From Taklimakanibacter deserti (GTDB lineage Bacteria > Pseudomonadota > Alphaproteobacteria > Rhizobiales > Aestuariivirgaceae): a DNA stretch of 64,000 nt. The translations under genes were made by a program, and so were the position numbers. The notes below the pieces were generated by a model. It was not told the origin of the DNA, made no database searches, and was given only the letters and a program-made list of their open reading frames with translations. Every line of letters starts with the position of its first letter. The stretch's first letter is position 1. The DNA is taken from assembly GCA_003574785.1 (NCBI GenBank), contig QORU01000001.1, positions 248,001 through 312,000 of the forward strand, read 5' to 3'. This document shows positions 7,485 through 16,339 of this stretch, in pieces.

Positions 7485-9137
7485 TCACAATATGGCTGGT
7501 TCAACGCGCCTGCGCGCCAGGAAGTCGTGAATGGCGGCGACGACCTGGGCGCCTTCGCCAACCGCTGAGGCGACACGTTTGACCGAGCCGGCGCGGACGT
7601 CGCCGATTGCAAACGCTCCCGGAAGATTGGTCTCGAGAGGATGGCAACCTTCGCCAATTCCTGTCCGGATGAAACCCTTCTGATCGAGTGCGACACCGCA
7701 GCCCGCCAGCCACTCCGTATGGGGGTCGGCACCTACGAAGAGGAAAAGATGGCGGATGGGGCGCTTTGTCTCCTCTCCAGTCTCCCTGTTACGCCAACTC
7801 ACGCCGGTCAGAGTTTCATCGCCCTCGAGCTTCGTCACTTCGCTGCGGAGCACAACCTCGATATTCGGCTGCGCTTTGATGCGCTCGATCAGATAGCTCG
7901 ACATCGAGGCTATCAGGCTGGGGCCGCGAACGATCAACGAGACCTTGCCCACCTGGCCGGCAAGGTACACGGCGGCCTGGCCGGCCGAGTTGCCTGCGCC
8001 CACCAGGGCAACTTCCTGCCCTTCGCAAAGGCGCGCTTCGATGGGGGAAGCCCAATAGTGCACCGATGAGTCCTCGAACCGGCAGATATTGGCGAGGTTC
8101 AGTCTGCGGTAGCGCGCTCCGCTCGCAATGACGACCGAGGAAGCGCGGACCCTCTCGCCGTCGCCGACGTCGAGACTGAAGCTTGAGTCTGTGTCTTGCT
8201 CCAGTCGATGCACCTCATCGGGAATGGCCATCTCGACGCCGAACTTTTGCGCCTGAGTGTGAGCGCGGGCCATCAGCGCGAGCCCTGAGATGCCAGTCGG
8301 GAACCCCAGATAGTTCTCGATGCGTGCCGACGCGCCGGCCTGACCACCGAAGGCGCGGCAATCAAGCACGATCGTCGACAGGCCTTCCGATGCTGCGTAG
8401 ACCGCGGCTGCGAGCCCGGCTGGACCTGACCCGACAATGGCGACATCGTAAATCTTTGTTTCGTCTACACGCCGCAAGAGGCCGAGGCAGCGGGCCAACT
8501 CGTTCTCGCCGGGATTGCGCAGGATTTTCCCGTCCGGGCAAAGCACGATCGGCAGATGATGGACGTCAATATTGAAGCGACTGATCAATCCCGCAGCGTC
8601 AGGGTCACGTTCGGGGTCAAGCACACGATGAGGCTGGACATTTCGGCGGAGGAACACCTGCAGGCGAACGACATCGGCCGCTTCCGATCGTCCGATGATG
8701 ATCGGTCCTCCGGCCGATATTTCCAAGAGATTGGTCCGCCGCAGGATCAAGGCGCGCATGATGCGCTCGCCCAGCGCCGCCTCCTGCACGAACACGTCGC
8801 GCAGGCGGTCGGGTGAAAGGATGAATGCCTCAGTTTCCTCGACCACATCCGTATTGACCAGCGACGGCCGGTTCGACAACTGGGCCAGTTCGCCGGTGAA
8901 CTGACCGGCTCCATAGGTGACGATGATCTGGCGGTGATCGAGCGTCGTTATCTGGCTGACTTCCACCTTGCCTGAGAGAAGCACGACGATGCCGGGCGAG
9001 AGGCTGCCCATCCGCGCAATCGGCGTCCCAGCGGGAAAGGTCGCACTTTTGCCGAAACGCGCCAGCCGCTCGATGTCGCGAGGCTCCAGAACAGGAAACA
9101 TCTGGTCGTGTCGGGCATGACGGGCGAGATGGCTCAT
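7485..9137 (-). CDS. Cyclic-nucleotide-binding domain fused to a thioredoxin-reductase-like FAD oxidoreductase
   Basis: A 550-residue two-domain protein. Residues about 14 to 130 form a CRP-type cNMP-binding domain (FPAGTPIARMGSLSPGIVVLLSGKVEV, then GELAQLSNRPSLVNTDVVEE). From about residue 225 it is a thioredoxin-reductase-like pyridine nucleotide-disulfide oxidoreductase: FAD GxGxxG in VAIVGSGPAGLAAAVYAA, the GGQAGAS and IENYLGFPTGISG motifs, NADPH-binding ALVGAGNSAGQAAVYLA, and the late AIGDVRAGSVKRVASAVGEG. Where true TrxR has its CxxC pair, this protein reads WASPIEARLCEGQEV with only one Cys, so it cannot reduce thioredoxin by the usual mechanism. It is the last gene of a probable four-gene minus-strand run. 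Function: probably a redox flavoprotein of unknown partner. Confidence 0.88.
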   Translation of the reverse strand: MSHLARHARHDQMFPVLEPRDIERLARFGKSATFPAGTPIARMGSLSPGIVVLLSGKVEVSQITTLDHRQIIVTYGAGQFTGELAQLSNRPSLVNTDVVEETEAFILSPDRLRDVFVQEAALGERIMRALILRRTNLLEISAGGPIIIGRSEAADVVRLQVFLRRNVQPHRVLDPERDPDAAGLISRFNIDVHHLPIVLCPDGKILRNPGENELARCLGLLRRVDETKIYDVAIVGSGPAGLAAAVYAASEGLSTIVLDCRAFGGQAGASARIENYLGFPTGISGLALMARAHTQAQKFGVEMAIPDEVHRLEQDTDSSFSLDVGDGERVRASSVVIASGARYRRLNLANICRFEDSSVHYWASPIEARLCEGQEVALVGAGNSAGQAAVYLAGQVGKVSLIVRGPSLIASMSSYLIERIKAQPNIEVVLRSEVTKLEGDETLTGVSWRNRETGEETKRPIRHLFLFVGADPHTEWLAGCGVALDQKGFIRTGIGEGCHPLETNLPGAFAIGDVRAGSVKRVASAVGEGAQVVAAIHDFLARRRVEPAIL

Positions 9138-9222
9138 GCTCTCTTATCCCATGAAATCCAAGTCCGGCTCAACAACTCCAGTCGCCTGTGATCACGCCGA
9201 CCGGATCTCCCCGGTTGCCTTC

Positions 9223-10452
9223 TCACGCGGGAGCGAGTTGAGGTGTCCGGGGCGAGGTCAAAGCGAAGACCAGAAGGCCCAGGAGCGTCAATCCAAAGCC
9301 TGCCCAAACCGCGGAGAGCAGCCCGTAGCCGGAGGCAATGGTGAAGCCGCCTGCCCAGGCGCCGATGGCGTTGGCGACATTGAGGGCGGCAAGGTTCATC
9401 GCCCCCATGAGAGTAGGTGCCTCGGGAGCCAAATGAGTCAGGCGTACCTGGATCGTCGGGATCGCCACCATCATCGTCATGCCGACTCCGAACAGTGCCG
9501 GCAAGAGAAGCCACACATTTCCGCCGCCGGTCGCCAGCAGTGCCAGCACGATCAGGGCACTGCCGAAGCCTGCGAACAATCCTTTCGCGGGATGGACGTC
9601 AGCAAGTTTGCCGCCGATCAGATTGCCCGCAGTCATGCCGAGACCGAACAGCGCGAGCGCGATCGGAATCCATGACGGGTCGAGCATCGCCACGTCGGTG
9701 ACGAACGGTCCGATGAACGTATAGACGGCGAAGATGCTGGCCACGCCAAGTGCGGCGACGACCATCATGGTCCAGACCGGCGGCTTGCGCAGCGAGCTGA
9801 GCTCCTGGACGACGGGCCCGCCGTGCAGCGCTTCCGTACGCGGCACCCATATCCACAAGGCCAGAAGGGCAAATGCTCCAAGTCCGGCAACAGCCATATA
9901 GGTATTCCGCCATCCCAGGGTCTGACCGAGGAACGTGGCCAGCGGCGATCCGATGATCGTTGCGACCGTCAGCCCGGTCATGACCAGCGCGAAGGCCTTC
10001 CCTCCCTGACCCGGCCCAACGACATAGGAAGCCACGACGGCACCGGCGCCGAAATAGGCGCCCTGCGGCATGCCGCTGACGAAACGCGCCAGGCCGAACA
10101 TGCCGAGGCTTGTGGCGAAGGCGGACAATATGTTTCCAAGAATGAACAGGCCCATCAGAAACAAAAGAAGTGTTCGCCGGTTGAGCCGCGCCGCTCCCAG
10201 CGTCACGAGCGGTGCGCCGATCACCACGCCAAAGGCATAGGCCATGATCGCGTTCGTCGCCGTGGGAATGTCGATCCCGAGGCTTTCCGAAAAGAGCTGG
10301 ATGATGCCCATGCTCGCAAATTCGGAGGTGCCGATGCAGAAGCTGCCAAGCGCCAGGGCGAACAGCGTGAGACCGCGCCGCCGCCGCTGCGCTTCGTCTG
10401 TGCAATGCACCTTCACGGCGGCGCATTGGGCTTGATAGGCTTTGTCCAGCAT
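9223..10452 (-). CDS. MFS transporter, DHA1 (AraJ/YdhP-like) family
   Basis: A 409-residue inner-membrane protein with about 12 hydrophobic segments. The hallmark after the first helices is F-x-I-G-T-S-E-F-A-S-M-G (about residues 36 to 47), and the motif between helices 2 and 3 is GAPLVTLGAARLNRRTLLL. It resembles arabinose-efflux-permease-type exporters of sugars or drugs. It lies between the monooxygenase gene and the cNMP-flavoprotein gene in the same direction (44 and 85 bp gaps), so it probably exports a substrate or product of the same pathway. The substrate is not known. Confidence 0.9.
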   Translation of the reverse strand: MLDKAYQAQCAAVKVHCTDEAQRRRRGLTLFALALGSFCIGTSEFASMGIIQLFSESLGIDIPTATNAIMAYAFGVVIGAPLVTLGAARLNRRTLLLFLMGLFILGNILSAFATSLGMFGLARFVSGMPQGAYFGAGAVVASYVVGPGQGGKAFALVMTGLTVATIIGSPLATFLGQTLGWRNTYMAVAGLGAFALLALWIWVPRTEALHGGPVVQELSSLRKPPVWTMMVVAALGVASIFAVYTFIGPFVTDVAMLDPSWIPIALALFGLGMTAGNLIGGKLADVHPAKGLFAGFGSALIVLALLATGGGNVWLLLPALFGVGMTMMVAIPTIQVRLTHLAPEAPTLMGAMNLAALNVANAIGAWAGGFTIASGYGLLSAVWAGFGLTLLGLLVFALTSPRTPQLAPA

Positions 10453-10496
10453 CCGTCAGTCCCTTGCGGCTTGCGGCCGGCAAATATCCCCGGCCG

Positions 10497-10922
10497 TCAT
10501 TTTCCAGCCTTGCCGAGGGTCTCCATTCTCATGACGGTGACGCCGCCTTGCGCGAGTTCGGGGAGCTTGGCGAACCAGTCCTTCACATAGGGCATGGCAT
10601 TGTGCGCCTCGAAATCTGCCTGATTGGCGAAGATTTCATAGAAAATGAAATGGCCCGGACTCTCACGGTCCTCCTGGAGGAAATAGACGAGGTTCTTTGG
10701 ATCGCTGCGCACCAGCGCGACCAGCGGCAATGTTGCTTCGCGAAGCTCCTTTTCCTTGCCTGGCTTGGCGCGGACCTCGGCGACGATCGAATAGGCGCCA
10801 TGGGGAACCGCGTCATAGCGGATGCCGATGGCCTCCTCGGCAAGCGCTGGTACGGCGCTTGTCAGCAAGACGGCGGCGGATAGGGCATTCAACGCGACGC
10901 GCATGGGCAATGGGGATCGCAT
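10497..10922 (-). CDS. Exported ABM-family quinol monooxygenase-like protein
   Basis: A 141-residue protein with an N-terminal Sec signal (MRSPLPMRVALNALSAAVLL, cut near PALAEE at residue 29), then an antibiotic-biosynthesis-monooxygenase (dimeric alpha-beta barrel) domain: YSIVAEVRAKPGKEKELREATLPL, FLQEDRESPGHFIFYEIFANQADFEAHNAMPYVKDW (regions given by their key residues; H-F-I-F-Y-E and the H before N-A-M). Such proteins oxidise quinols or similar rings without a cofactor. The start has a strong AAGGAG site seven bases upstream. It is between the VOC gene and the MFS gene. A degraded 3' copy of this gene lies at 17,323 to 17,405. Confidence 0.85.
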   Translation of the reverse strand: MRSPLPMRVALNALSAAVLLTSAVPALAEEAIGIRYDAVPHGAYSIVAEVRAKPGKEKELREATLPLVALVRSDPKNLVYFLQEDRESPGHFIFYEIFANQADFEAHNAMPYVKDWFAKLPELAQGGVTVMRMETLGKAGK

Positions 10923-10991
10923 CTCTCGTCTCCTTCGAGCGTGTTGTGGAAGAAGGTGGCCGGTGTCCGGTTCTTCCGCCAGCCACTTCCT

Positions 10992-11858
10992 TCATCCCGC
11001 TTGCGCAGCCACCATCTGCTGGCGTGCCGTAAAGGCGTCCGCGAATCGCTTCTTCACGGGGCCGAGGGCCTTCACGAATTCGAGCTGCTCGCCCTCCGGT
11101 CCTTTGCAGTAGATCAGCTCCCAGCCCTCCGAGAGCCCTTGGGTGATCCGGTTGGTGTTCGCTTCCATCGGCGCTGCCCGGCGCTCTTGCTCGGTCGTGA
11201 CGGTGATCACGCGGTTAGCCCTGACCTGGGTCATGCCGCGGCGCTCCGATTCCGCCTCCAGGTCCCGGATGAACTTGTTGAAGTCGACGTCGTCGCGAAC
11301 ATAGAAGCAGATATGCATCGAGCGCGGATAGGCCGGGCTCATGTGATCGCGCGGCTCCGCGAAACTGTTGCCGCTTCCCGCAGGTTGACTGGCGTCCCGA
11401 TATTGCAAAAGCTCGATCACGACATTGTCGAACTGGACGAACCTCACGTCGAGCCGCTGAGTGCCGCCCCCCAGATCGGGAACGCCCATCGTGCGCGGAT
11501 TGACCTGGCGCTCGCGCGCTTCGATCTCCTGATCGGTCAAGAGTGTATTGTGAATGCGCTCACCCTGGAAATCGCCATCCCGGAAGACCTCGGTGCCGCC
11601 CAGCACTTCCGTGTAGAATTCGAAGGCGCGGTCCATGTTCTGGACGGTCAGCCCGAAATGCTGCACGCCCTGCAGCCGCGCCCCCAATGGTCCACTGTTC
11701 CGCTGTTCCGCAGTCATGCCGCTGGCGCTTTGTGCGGCTGCCGACTGGGTCAGCGTGGCCGCGGCTGCGGTCATTCCCGCCAGCACTGCAACACCCGCGC
11801 CGCGCAGGATATCGCGCCGTCCGGCGTCTGCCAGGTCGTTATGGGCTTGTTCGCTCAT
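10992..11858 (-). CDS. Tat-exported VOC (glyoxalase/dioxygenase fold) family protein
   Basis: A 288-residue protein with a twin-arginine signal (AGRRDILRGAGVAVLAG, cleaved near SAAAQ at about residue 44). The mature part holds two vicinal-oxygen-chelate modules: LQGVQHFGLTVQNMDRAFEFYTEVLGG starts the first (His in Q-H-F-G-L-T-V as probable metal ligand) and SMHICFYVRDDVDFNKFIRDLEAE starts the second (His in M-H-I-C-F). Families with this fold include ring-cleaving dioxygenases and glyoxalases. Export by Tat fits a metal-loaded protein. An AGGAG site precedes the ATG. It is the first gene of the minus-strand run toward 7.5 kb, and operator motif A lies 114 bp upstream of its start. Confidence 0.85.
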   Translation of the reverse strand: MSEQAHNDLADAGRRDILRGAGVAVLAGMTAAAATLTQSAAAQSASGMTAEQRNSGPLGARLQGVQHFGLTVQNMDRAFEFYTEVLGGTEVFRDGDFQGERIHNTLLTDQEIEARERQVNPRTMGVPDLGGGTQRLDVRFVQFDNVVIELLQYRDASQPAGSGNSFAEPRDHMSPAYPRSMHICFYVRDDVDFNKFIRDLEAESERRGMTQVRANRVITVTTEQERRAAPMEANTNRITQGLSEGWELIYCKGPEGEQLEFVKALGPVKKRFADAFTARQQMVAAQAG

Positions 11859-11972
11859 TTTGCCACTCCTGATCGATCACCCGGGCGAAGCCTGAGAGAG
11901 CTCAGGTCGCCGATGAAGATGAATGATGCTTTACCGGCGGAGAAATCCTACCGCGTTTGGCCGGCGGTGGCT

Positions 11973-11990
11973 GGTTAAATGAGGTAAAAT
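11973..11990 (+). promoter_or_regulatory. Operator motif A: tandem GGTTAAAT-N2-GGTAAAAT
   Basis: GGTTAAATGAGGTAAAAT is an imperfect direct repeat with a 10-bp period. It lies in the 446-bp gap between the divergent VOC gene (start 11,858) and the winged-helix regulator (start 12,305). Read in the direction of the VOC gene it is ATTTTACC-N2-ATTTAACC, 114 bp upstream of the start. The same motif occurs at 17,424 and 17,540 (opposite strand). Tandem half-sites about one helical turn apart are typical for OmpR/PhoB-type winged-helix proteins, such as the N-terminal domain of the adjacent regulator. Apart from this motif and a short CCTGAG-N4-CTCAGG palindrome (11,891 to 11,906), I see nothing gene-like in this gap. 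Confidence 0.65.
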
Positions 11991-12304
11991 CGCTGCTCTC
12001 GCCGGCCCATCTCGCGCGTACCATGTCTTGACCTGCTCGTTCGTGGCGTCCGCGATAGCGCGAGCGCGACTGTCTTTTTCAAGGTAGCCGATGTGTTCCG
12101 AGCAGAATGGCAAGGGGCTTTATGACTGGCCCCCTGACGGCCCGACTAAGTCCTCAATCCATTCGGTCAAATCCAATCGACTCGCGCCCAAAAAATAGGC
12201 AAAGGCTCTGGCCGGACGGATCACCTCAGGCTGGCCATGGATGATCTAACATGTGCTATGAGTTTCCGTCCGCCGCCAGAAGGGGTGCCGGGGAAGGAGG
12301 GCTT

Positions 12305-15202
12305 GTGACGCGCGAACTTGCCGATCGTGCTCCGCGGTCCTACGCCTTTGGGCCCTTCGTGCTGATGCCTGAGCGCCAACTGCTGACAAAGAATGATGCG
12401 CCGGTTCGAATAGGCAACCGTGCGCTGGACATCCTGACGGCCCTGGTCGAGCGTCCGGGCGAGCCGGTGAGCAAACGTGAATTGATGGCGCGCGTCTGGC
12501 CGAACGTCATAGTCGAAGAGAGCAACCTCAAGGTCAACATGGCGGCATTGAGGCGGGCACTCGGCGATGGCGCTGGGGCCGCGCAATACATAGCGACGGT
12601 AACGGGGCGGGGCTATAGGTTTATTGCGCCAGTCCAGGTCAGTGGATTGTCTGGCGTCGCGCCGCCCTCCTGGGCGGCAATAACACGCAGCCATAATTTG
12701 CCGATCGCGACAACGCGGATCTTCGGGAGGGCGGATGTGATCGAAGCCATAGAGCGCGATCTGGACGAGTACCGGCTCGTATCCATTGTTGGCGCTGGCG
12801 GCATCGGAAAGACCACGGTCGCGCTCGCCGTTGCCGAACATGCGATCGAGCTGTTCAGGGATGGTGTCTGGCTGGTCGACCTTGCGCTTTTGAAGGATCC
12901 GGCTCTGGCGCCGAACGCCATAGCGACGGCGGTCGGGCTGGCGGCGCATTCCGCGAACATGCTGGCCGCGCTGTGCGAATTTCTGCGCGACCGTGAGATG
13001 CTGCTGGTGCTCGACAGCTGTGAACATATCATTGACGCCGCTGCGTCCTGCGCGGATCGTATCCTGGCAAATACCCGGGATGTGAAAATTCTTGCCACCA
13101 GCCGCGAGCCGCTCCTGGTGAAAGGTGAGCGCCTCCGCAGGCTACCGGGCCTGGACACGCCACCTTCCTCATCCCGACCGAATGCCGAGGAAGCCCTCAC
13201 ATTCCCTGCCATTCAGCTCTTCGCAGAGCGCGCGACGGAACGGCTTGAAGCTTTCAAGCTGATGGATGCCGATGCGCCGACGGTCGCCGAGATCTGCCGG
13301 CGACTTGATGGTCTCGCGCTCGCGATCGAACTCGCCGCGACACGCGTTGATGTATTCGGTGTCGGCGGCGTGCTGAAGCAGCTCGACGATCGATTCCGCC
13401 TCCTTGCCGGACGCCGGGCAGGCCCGGAGCGGCACCGCACCCTGACGGCGGCGCTCGACTGGAGCTACAGTCTGCTTTCGGCGGACGAGGCCGCTCTGTT
13501 GCGAGCCGTCTCCGTGTGTGCGGGTGCCTTCGATCTCGATGGCGCTTCGGCCGTTTCGGGCGTGGATACCCCGGCCGCGGCGGAAGCGCTGGCGCAGCTT
13601 GCCGCGAAGTCTCTGCTGGCGACGGATCTGGACGGCGATGGCTTTGCCTACCGCCTCTTGGAAACTACTCGTACCTATTGCCTCGAACGCCTGCGGGTCA
13701 GCGCCGAGGATCAGGCGGTCCGCAGACGCCACGCGGAGCATGTGCACACGGTGCTCGAGCGGGCCGCACGCGAGTGGGCGCAGCGCCCGGCCGGCGAATG
13801 GGGTGCCGCCTATGGGCGCGTCCTCGATGATCTGCGCGGTGCGCTGGCCTGGGCCGGACGGGATCCGGCCTATCGGCCGCTGCTCATCCGGCTGACTGTC
13901 GCGGGAAGCCTACTGTGGAACCATTTCTCGCTCACCGAAGAATGTCGCGTTCACGTTTCGCGGGCGGTCGAGGAGCTTGACGCCGCAGGACTTGCCGGGA
14001 CGGCGGTCGAGATGAAGCTTCAGGTTTCGCTCGCCGGCGCCACTATTTTCGTGCGGGGCCTCATGCCGGAGGTGCTAGTGGCGCTACGGCGCGCATTGGG
14101 CATCGCCATTCAGATTGGCGACACCGACTATCGCCTTCGCTGCCTTCGGATGATCGGTGTATATGAGCTCTTCACCGGCGATCACGATGCTGGGATCCGC
14201 ACGCTCGAGACTTTCGCCTCAGTCGCTGCCGCGGAAGACCCATCTGCCCTGCCGGAGGGCGAAACGCACCTCGGTATAGCTGAACTCTTCGTCGGGCGAC
14301 TTGAGAAGGCCCGCCGACGTCTTGAACGCCTCTACGAGCATGATCTGCAAGACTTCAACAACTCGCGTTTTGTACGCTTCCTGTACGCCAGGAACGTCGA
14401 TGTCGGCAATGTGCTGTCGAACGTACAGTGGTTGACGGGTTCACCCGATACCGCTGTGCGCACGGTGGAGGCGACGGTCGAGCAGGCGCTCAAGACCAAA
14501 CACGAATTGTCGCTGAGCAACGCCCTCGCGGTTGCCGCCTGCCCGGTTTTCTTCTTGAGCGGACGTTACGAGGAATGTGGGCGTTACGTCGATATGCTCG
14601 GCGACCTGGTGGCGCGGCACGGCATCGTAACGTGGCGTCCGGTGGCCCTCTTTTATCGCGCGGCGCTGGCAGGCGCGCAACGTGACGTCCCGGCGAAAGT
14701 GGTCGATGACCTCAAGCGATCCGTTGAGGAATTCCGCGCCATAAATCACCTGGCGCGGATGCCTTACTACTTGAGTGCCGTGGCGGACGCCCTGGCCAAA
14801 CGCGGGAGTCTTGGCGACGCTGAAACGACGATCCAAGCCGCGCTCGATATCGCCCGTGCACAGAATGAGGGCTGGTGCCTTCCGGAGGTTCTGCGCATCC
14901 AGGCCTCCATTCTCGCCGCTCAGGGTCGGTCGGATGAGGCAGAGTCGCTGCTCGTCGAGTCAATGGCGTTTGCCCAGGAAACCGGTGCATTTTCCTGGCG
15001 GTTGCGATCGGCCAACGATCTCGCAGAGCTATGGCGCGTCAGGTCGCGAGAGGACGATGCACACAAGATGCTACTTTCTGTTTATAAGGAATTTTCGGAA
15101 GGGTTCGCGACGCGCGACCTCATGGTCGCCGCCGATCTCCTCGCCTCACTGGCACGTCCTGGAGGTGATGCTAGACAGCTTTGCGGGACAGGAAGTCCCT
15201 GA
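12305..15202 (+). CDS. Winged-helix (OmpR-type) STAND ATPase transcriptional regulator with TPR-like C-terminus
   Basis: A 965-residue regulator from a GTG start that has a textbook AAGGAGG site five bases upstream; an in-frame ATG at 12,251 would add 18 residues but lacks such a site. Residues about 10 to 110 form a Trans_reg_C winged helix (FGPFVLMPERQ, then VSKRELMARVWPNVIVEESNLKVNMAALRRAL, ending GRGYRFIAPV). Residues about 140 to 400 are an AP-ATPase/NB-ARC module: Walker A GAGGIGKTT at 163 to 171, Walker B LLVLDSCEHI, and the sensor TSREPL. The long helical remainder resembles TPR-like repeats that sense a ligand. Such proteins oligomerise on ATP and inducer binding and activate nearby operons. 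It is flanked by the genes that carry the shared operator motif, so it is the natural candidate to control them. Its 3' end overlaps the convergent hydrolase gene by 32 bp. Confidence 0.9.
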   Translation: MTRELADRAPRSYAFGPFVLMPERQLLTKNDAPVRIGNRALDILTALVERPGEPVSKRELMARVWPNVIVEESNLKVNMAALRRALGDGAGAAQYIATVTGRGYRFIAPVQVSGLSGVAPPSWAAITRSHNLPIATTRIFGRADVIEAIERDLDEYRLVSIVGAGGIGKTTVALAVAEHAIELFRDGVWLVDLALLKDPALAPNAIATAVGLAAHSANMLAALCEFLRDREMLLVLDSCEHIIDAAASCADRILANTRDVKILATSREPLLVKGERLRRLPGLDTPPSSSRPNAEEALTFPAIQLFAERATERLEAFKLMDADAPTVAEICRRLDGLALAIELAATRVDVFGVGGVLKQLDDRFRLLAGRRAGPERHRTLTAALDWSYSLLSADEAALLRAVSVCAGAFDLDGASAVSGVDTPAAAEALAQLAAKSLLATDLDGDGFAYRLLETTRTYCLERLRVSAEDQAVRRRHAEHVHTVLERAAREWAQRPAGEWGAAYGRVLDDLRGALAWAGRDPAYRPLLIRLTVAGSLLWNHFSLTEECRVHVSRAVEELDAAGLAGTAVEMKLQVSLAGATIFVRGLMPEVLVALRRALGIAIQIGDTDYRLRCLRMIGVYELFTGDHDAGIRTLETFASVAAAEDPSALPEGETHLGIAELFVGRLEKARRRLERLYEHDLQDFNNSRFVRFLYARNVDVGNVLSNVQWLTGSPDTAVRTVEATVEQALKTKHELSLSNALAVAACPVFFLSGRYEECGRYVDMLGDLVARHGIVTWRPVALFYRAALAGAQRDVPAKVVDDLKRSVEEFRAINHLARMPYYLSAVADALAKRGSLGDAETTIQAALDIARAQNEGWCLPEVLRIQASILAAQGRSDEAESLLVESMAFAQETGAFSWRLRSANDLAELWRVRSREDDAHKMLLSVYKEFSEGFATRDLMVAADLLASLARPGGDARQLCGTGSP

Positions 15203-16043
15203 TGAGCGCCGCGATCTCCGCCCCGTCGGTCTCCAAGGCGAAATGCCCCGTGTCAAAGAGGTGGATCTCCGCGTCAGGGACATCTCTCCGGAAGGCGTAG
15301 GCGCCGGCGGGGTCGAAGAAAGGATCGCCGCTTCCCCAAACGGCGAGAACGGGCGGCTTTGTCGTGCGCAGATACTCTTGCCAGCGCGAATAGAGCGCGA
15401 CGTTGGATTTATAGTCGCCGAAGAGGTCGAGCTGCAGTTCCAGATCGCGCTCGATAATGGTCTGATCGTGCGCGATCGCATCCGGGCTCACGAGTTCGAG
15501 TTTGTCTTTCGGTACGCCGTGTGTGTACTGGGAGCGTGTGGCTTCGGCTGTCAGGAAAGGGCGAAGCGCGTCGCGGTTTGCCGCAGTAGGATGATCCCAA
15601 TAAGCCCGCATGGGTCTTAGAGTGTCTTCCCGCAAGCCTTCTTCGTAGGCGTTCCCGTTCTGCGTAATGATGGCGGAGATTCGGTGCGGATACGCGGCCG
15701 CCAGCCGGAAGCCGATGGGCGCGCCATAGTCGAACACCATCATGGCGAAGCGCTCGAGGCCGAGCGCATGGATGAACGATTGGACAGCCTTGTAGATATT
15801 GCCGAACGTATGGGCGTAGGCTCCACGCGGAGGCGCCTTCGTATAGCCGAACCCGGGAAAGTCAGGCGCGAGAATCCTGTACTTGTCGGCCAGCTGTGGA
15901 ATGAGGTTGCGATACATGTGGCTGGATGTCGGGAAGCCGTGAAGCAGGAGCACGATTGGTGCCGCTACGTCTCCTGCTTCACGGTAGAACATTTCCACCT
16001 CGCCGAGATCGACAGTCTTGTATCGCACTGCATGCACGCTCAT
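15171..16043 (-). CDS. Alpha/beta hydrolase with Asp nucleophile (epoxide hydrolase/haloalkane dehalogenase-like)
   Basis: A 290-residue alpha/beta hydrolase. The oxyanion segment is LLLHGFPTSSHMYRNLIP (about residues 32 to 49). The nucleophile elbow reads MVFDYGAPIGFRLA, with Asp (about residue 105) where esterases have Ser, placing it with epoxide hydrolases and haloalkane dehalogenases. The late acid is in WGSGDPFFDPAG and the catalytic His in FDTGHFALETDGAEI. No signal peptide is seen, so it is cytoplasmic. An AAGGAA site precedes the ATG. It converges on the STAND regulator gene. The 296 bp upstream (16,044 to 16,339) contain no copy of the tandem operator and no gene I can support. Substrate unknown. 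Confidence 0.88.
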   Translation of the reverse strand: MSVHAVRYKTVDLGEVEMFYREAGDVAAPIVLLLHGFPTSSHMYRNLIPQLADKYRILAPDFPGFGYTKAPPRGAYAHTFGNIYKAVQSFIHALGLERFAMMVFDYGAPIGFRLAAAYPHRISAIITQNGNAYEEGLREDTLRPMRAYWDHPTAANRDALRPFLTAEATRSQYTHGVPKDKLELVSPDAIAHDQTIIERDLELQLDLFGDYKSNVALYSRWQEYLRTTKPPVLAVWGSGDPFFDPAGAYAFRRDVPDAEIHLFDTGHFALETDGAEIAALIRDFLSRKAV

Positions 16044-16339
16044 AACTTGTTCCTTACGGCTGGTGTCCTGCCGTCGTACGCTTTGACATGAAGCCGCTGA
16101 AACTCATGAGGAAGATGCCCCCACCATGCGCCGATGAGACGGCTATGGTGTTTCGTCCAGCGTCTGGTAGTCCGCGTAGCCTTCGGCCCCACCACCCGTA
16201 GTATGTCGCCTTGTTGGCGAAAAAAGAGCCAGTTCAGCGTTAGTCCGCATGGTTCACCGCACCGCCGGTACATTGGCATGTGTACTTCTGGATCATGGCA
16301 GGTCTCGTTCCAGTCGATTTCACTTGGGGCTAGAGGCCG

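Noticed and set aside
11931..12113. A 60-codon minus-strand frame in the VOC-regulator gap
   Set aside because: Part of it reads like a protein (LEKDSRARAIADATNEQVK), but it covers operator motif A, has no good start signal and matches nothing I know. It might be a relic.
16040..16279. A 79-codon minus-strand frame upstream of the Asp-nucleophile hydrolase
   Set aside because: No ribosome-binding site, unusual composition and overlap with the hydrolase start argue against a gene.
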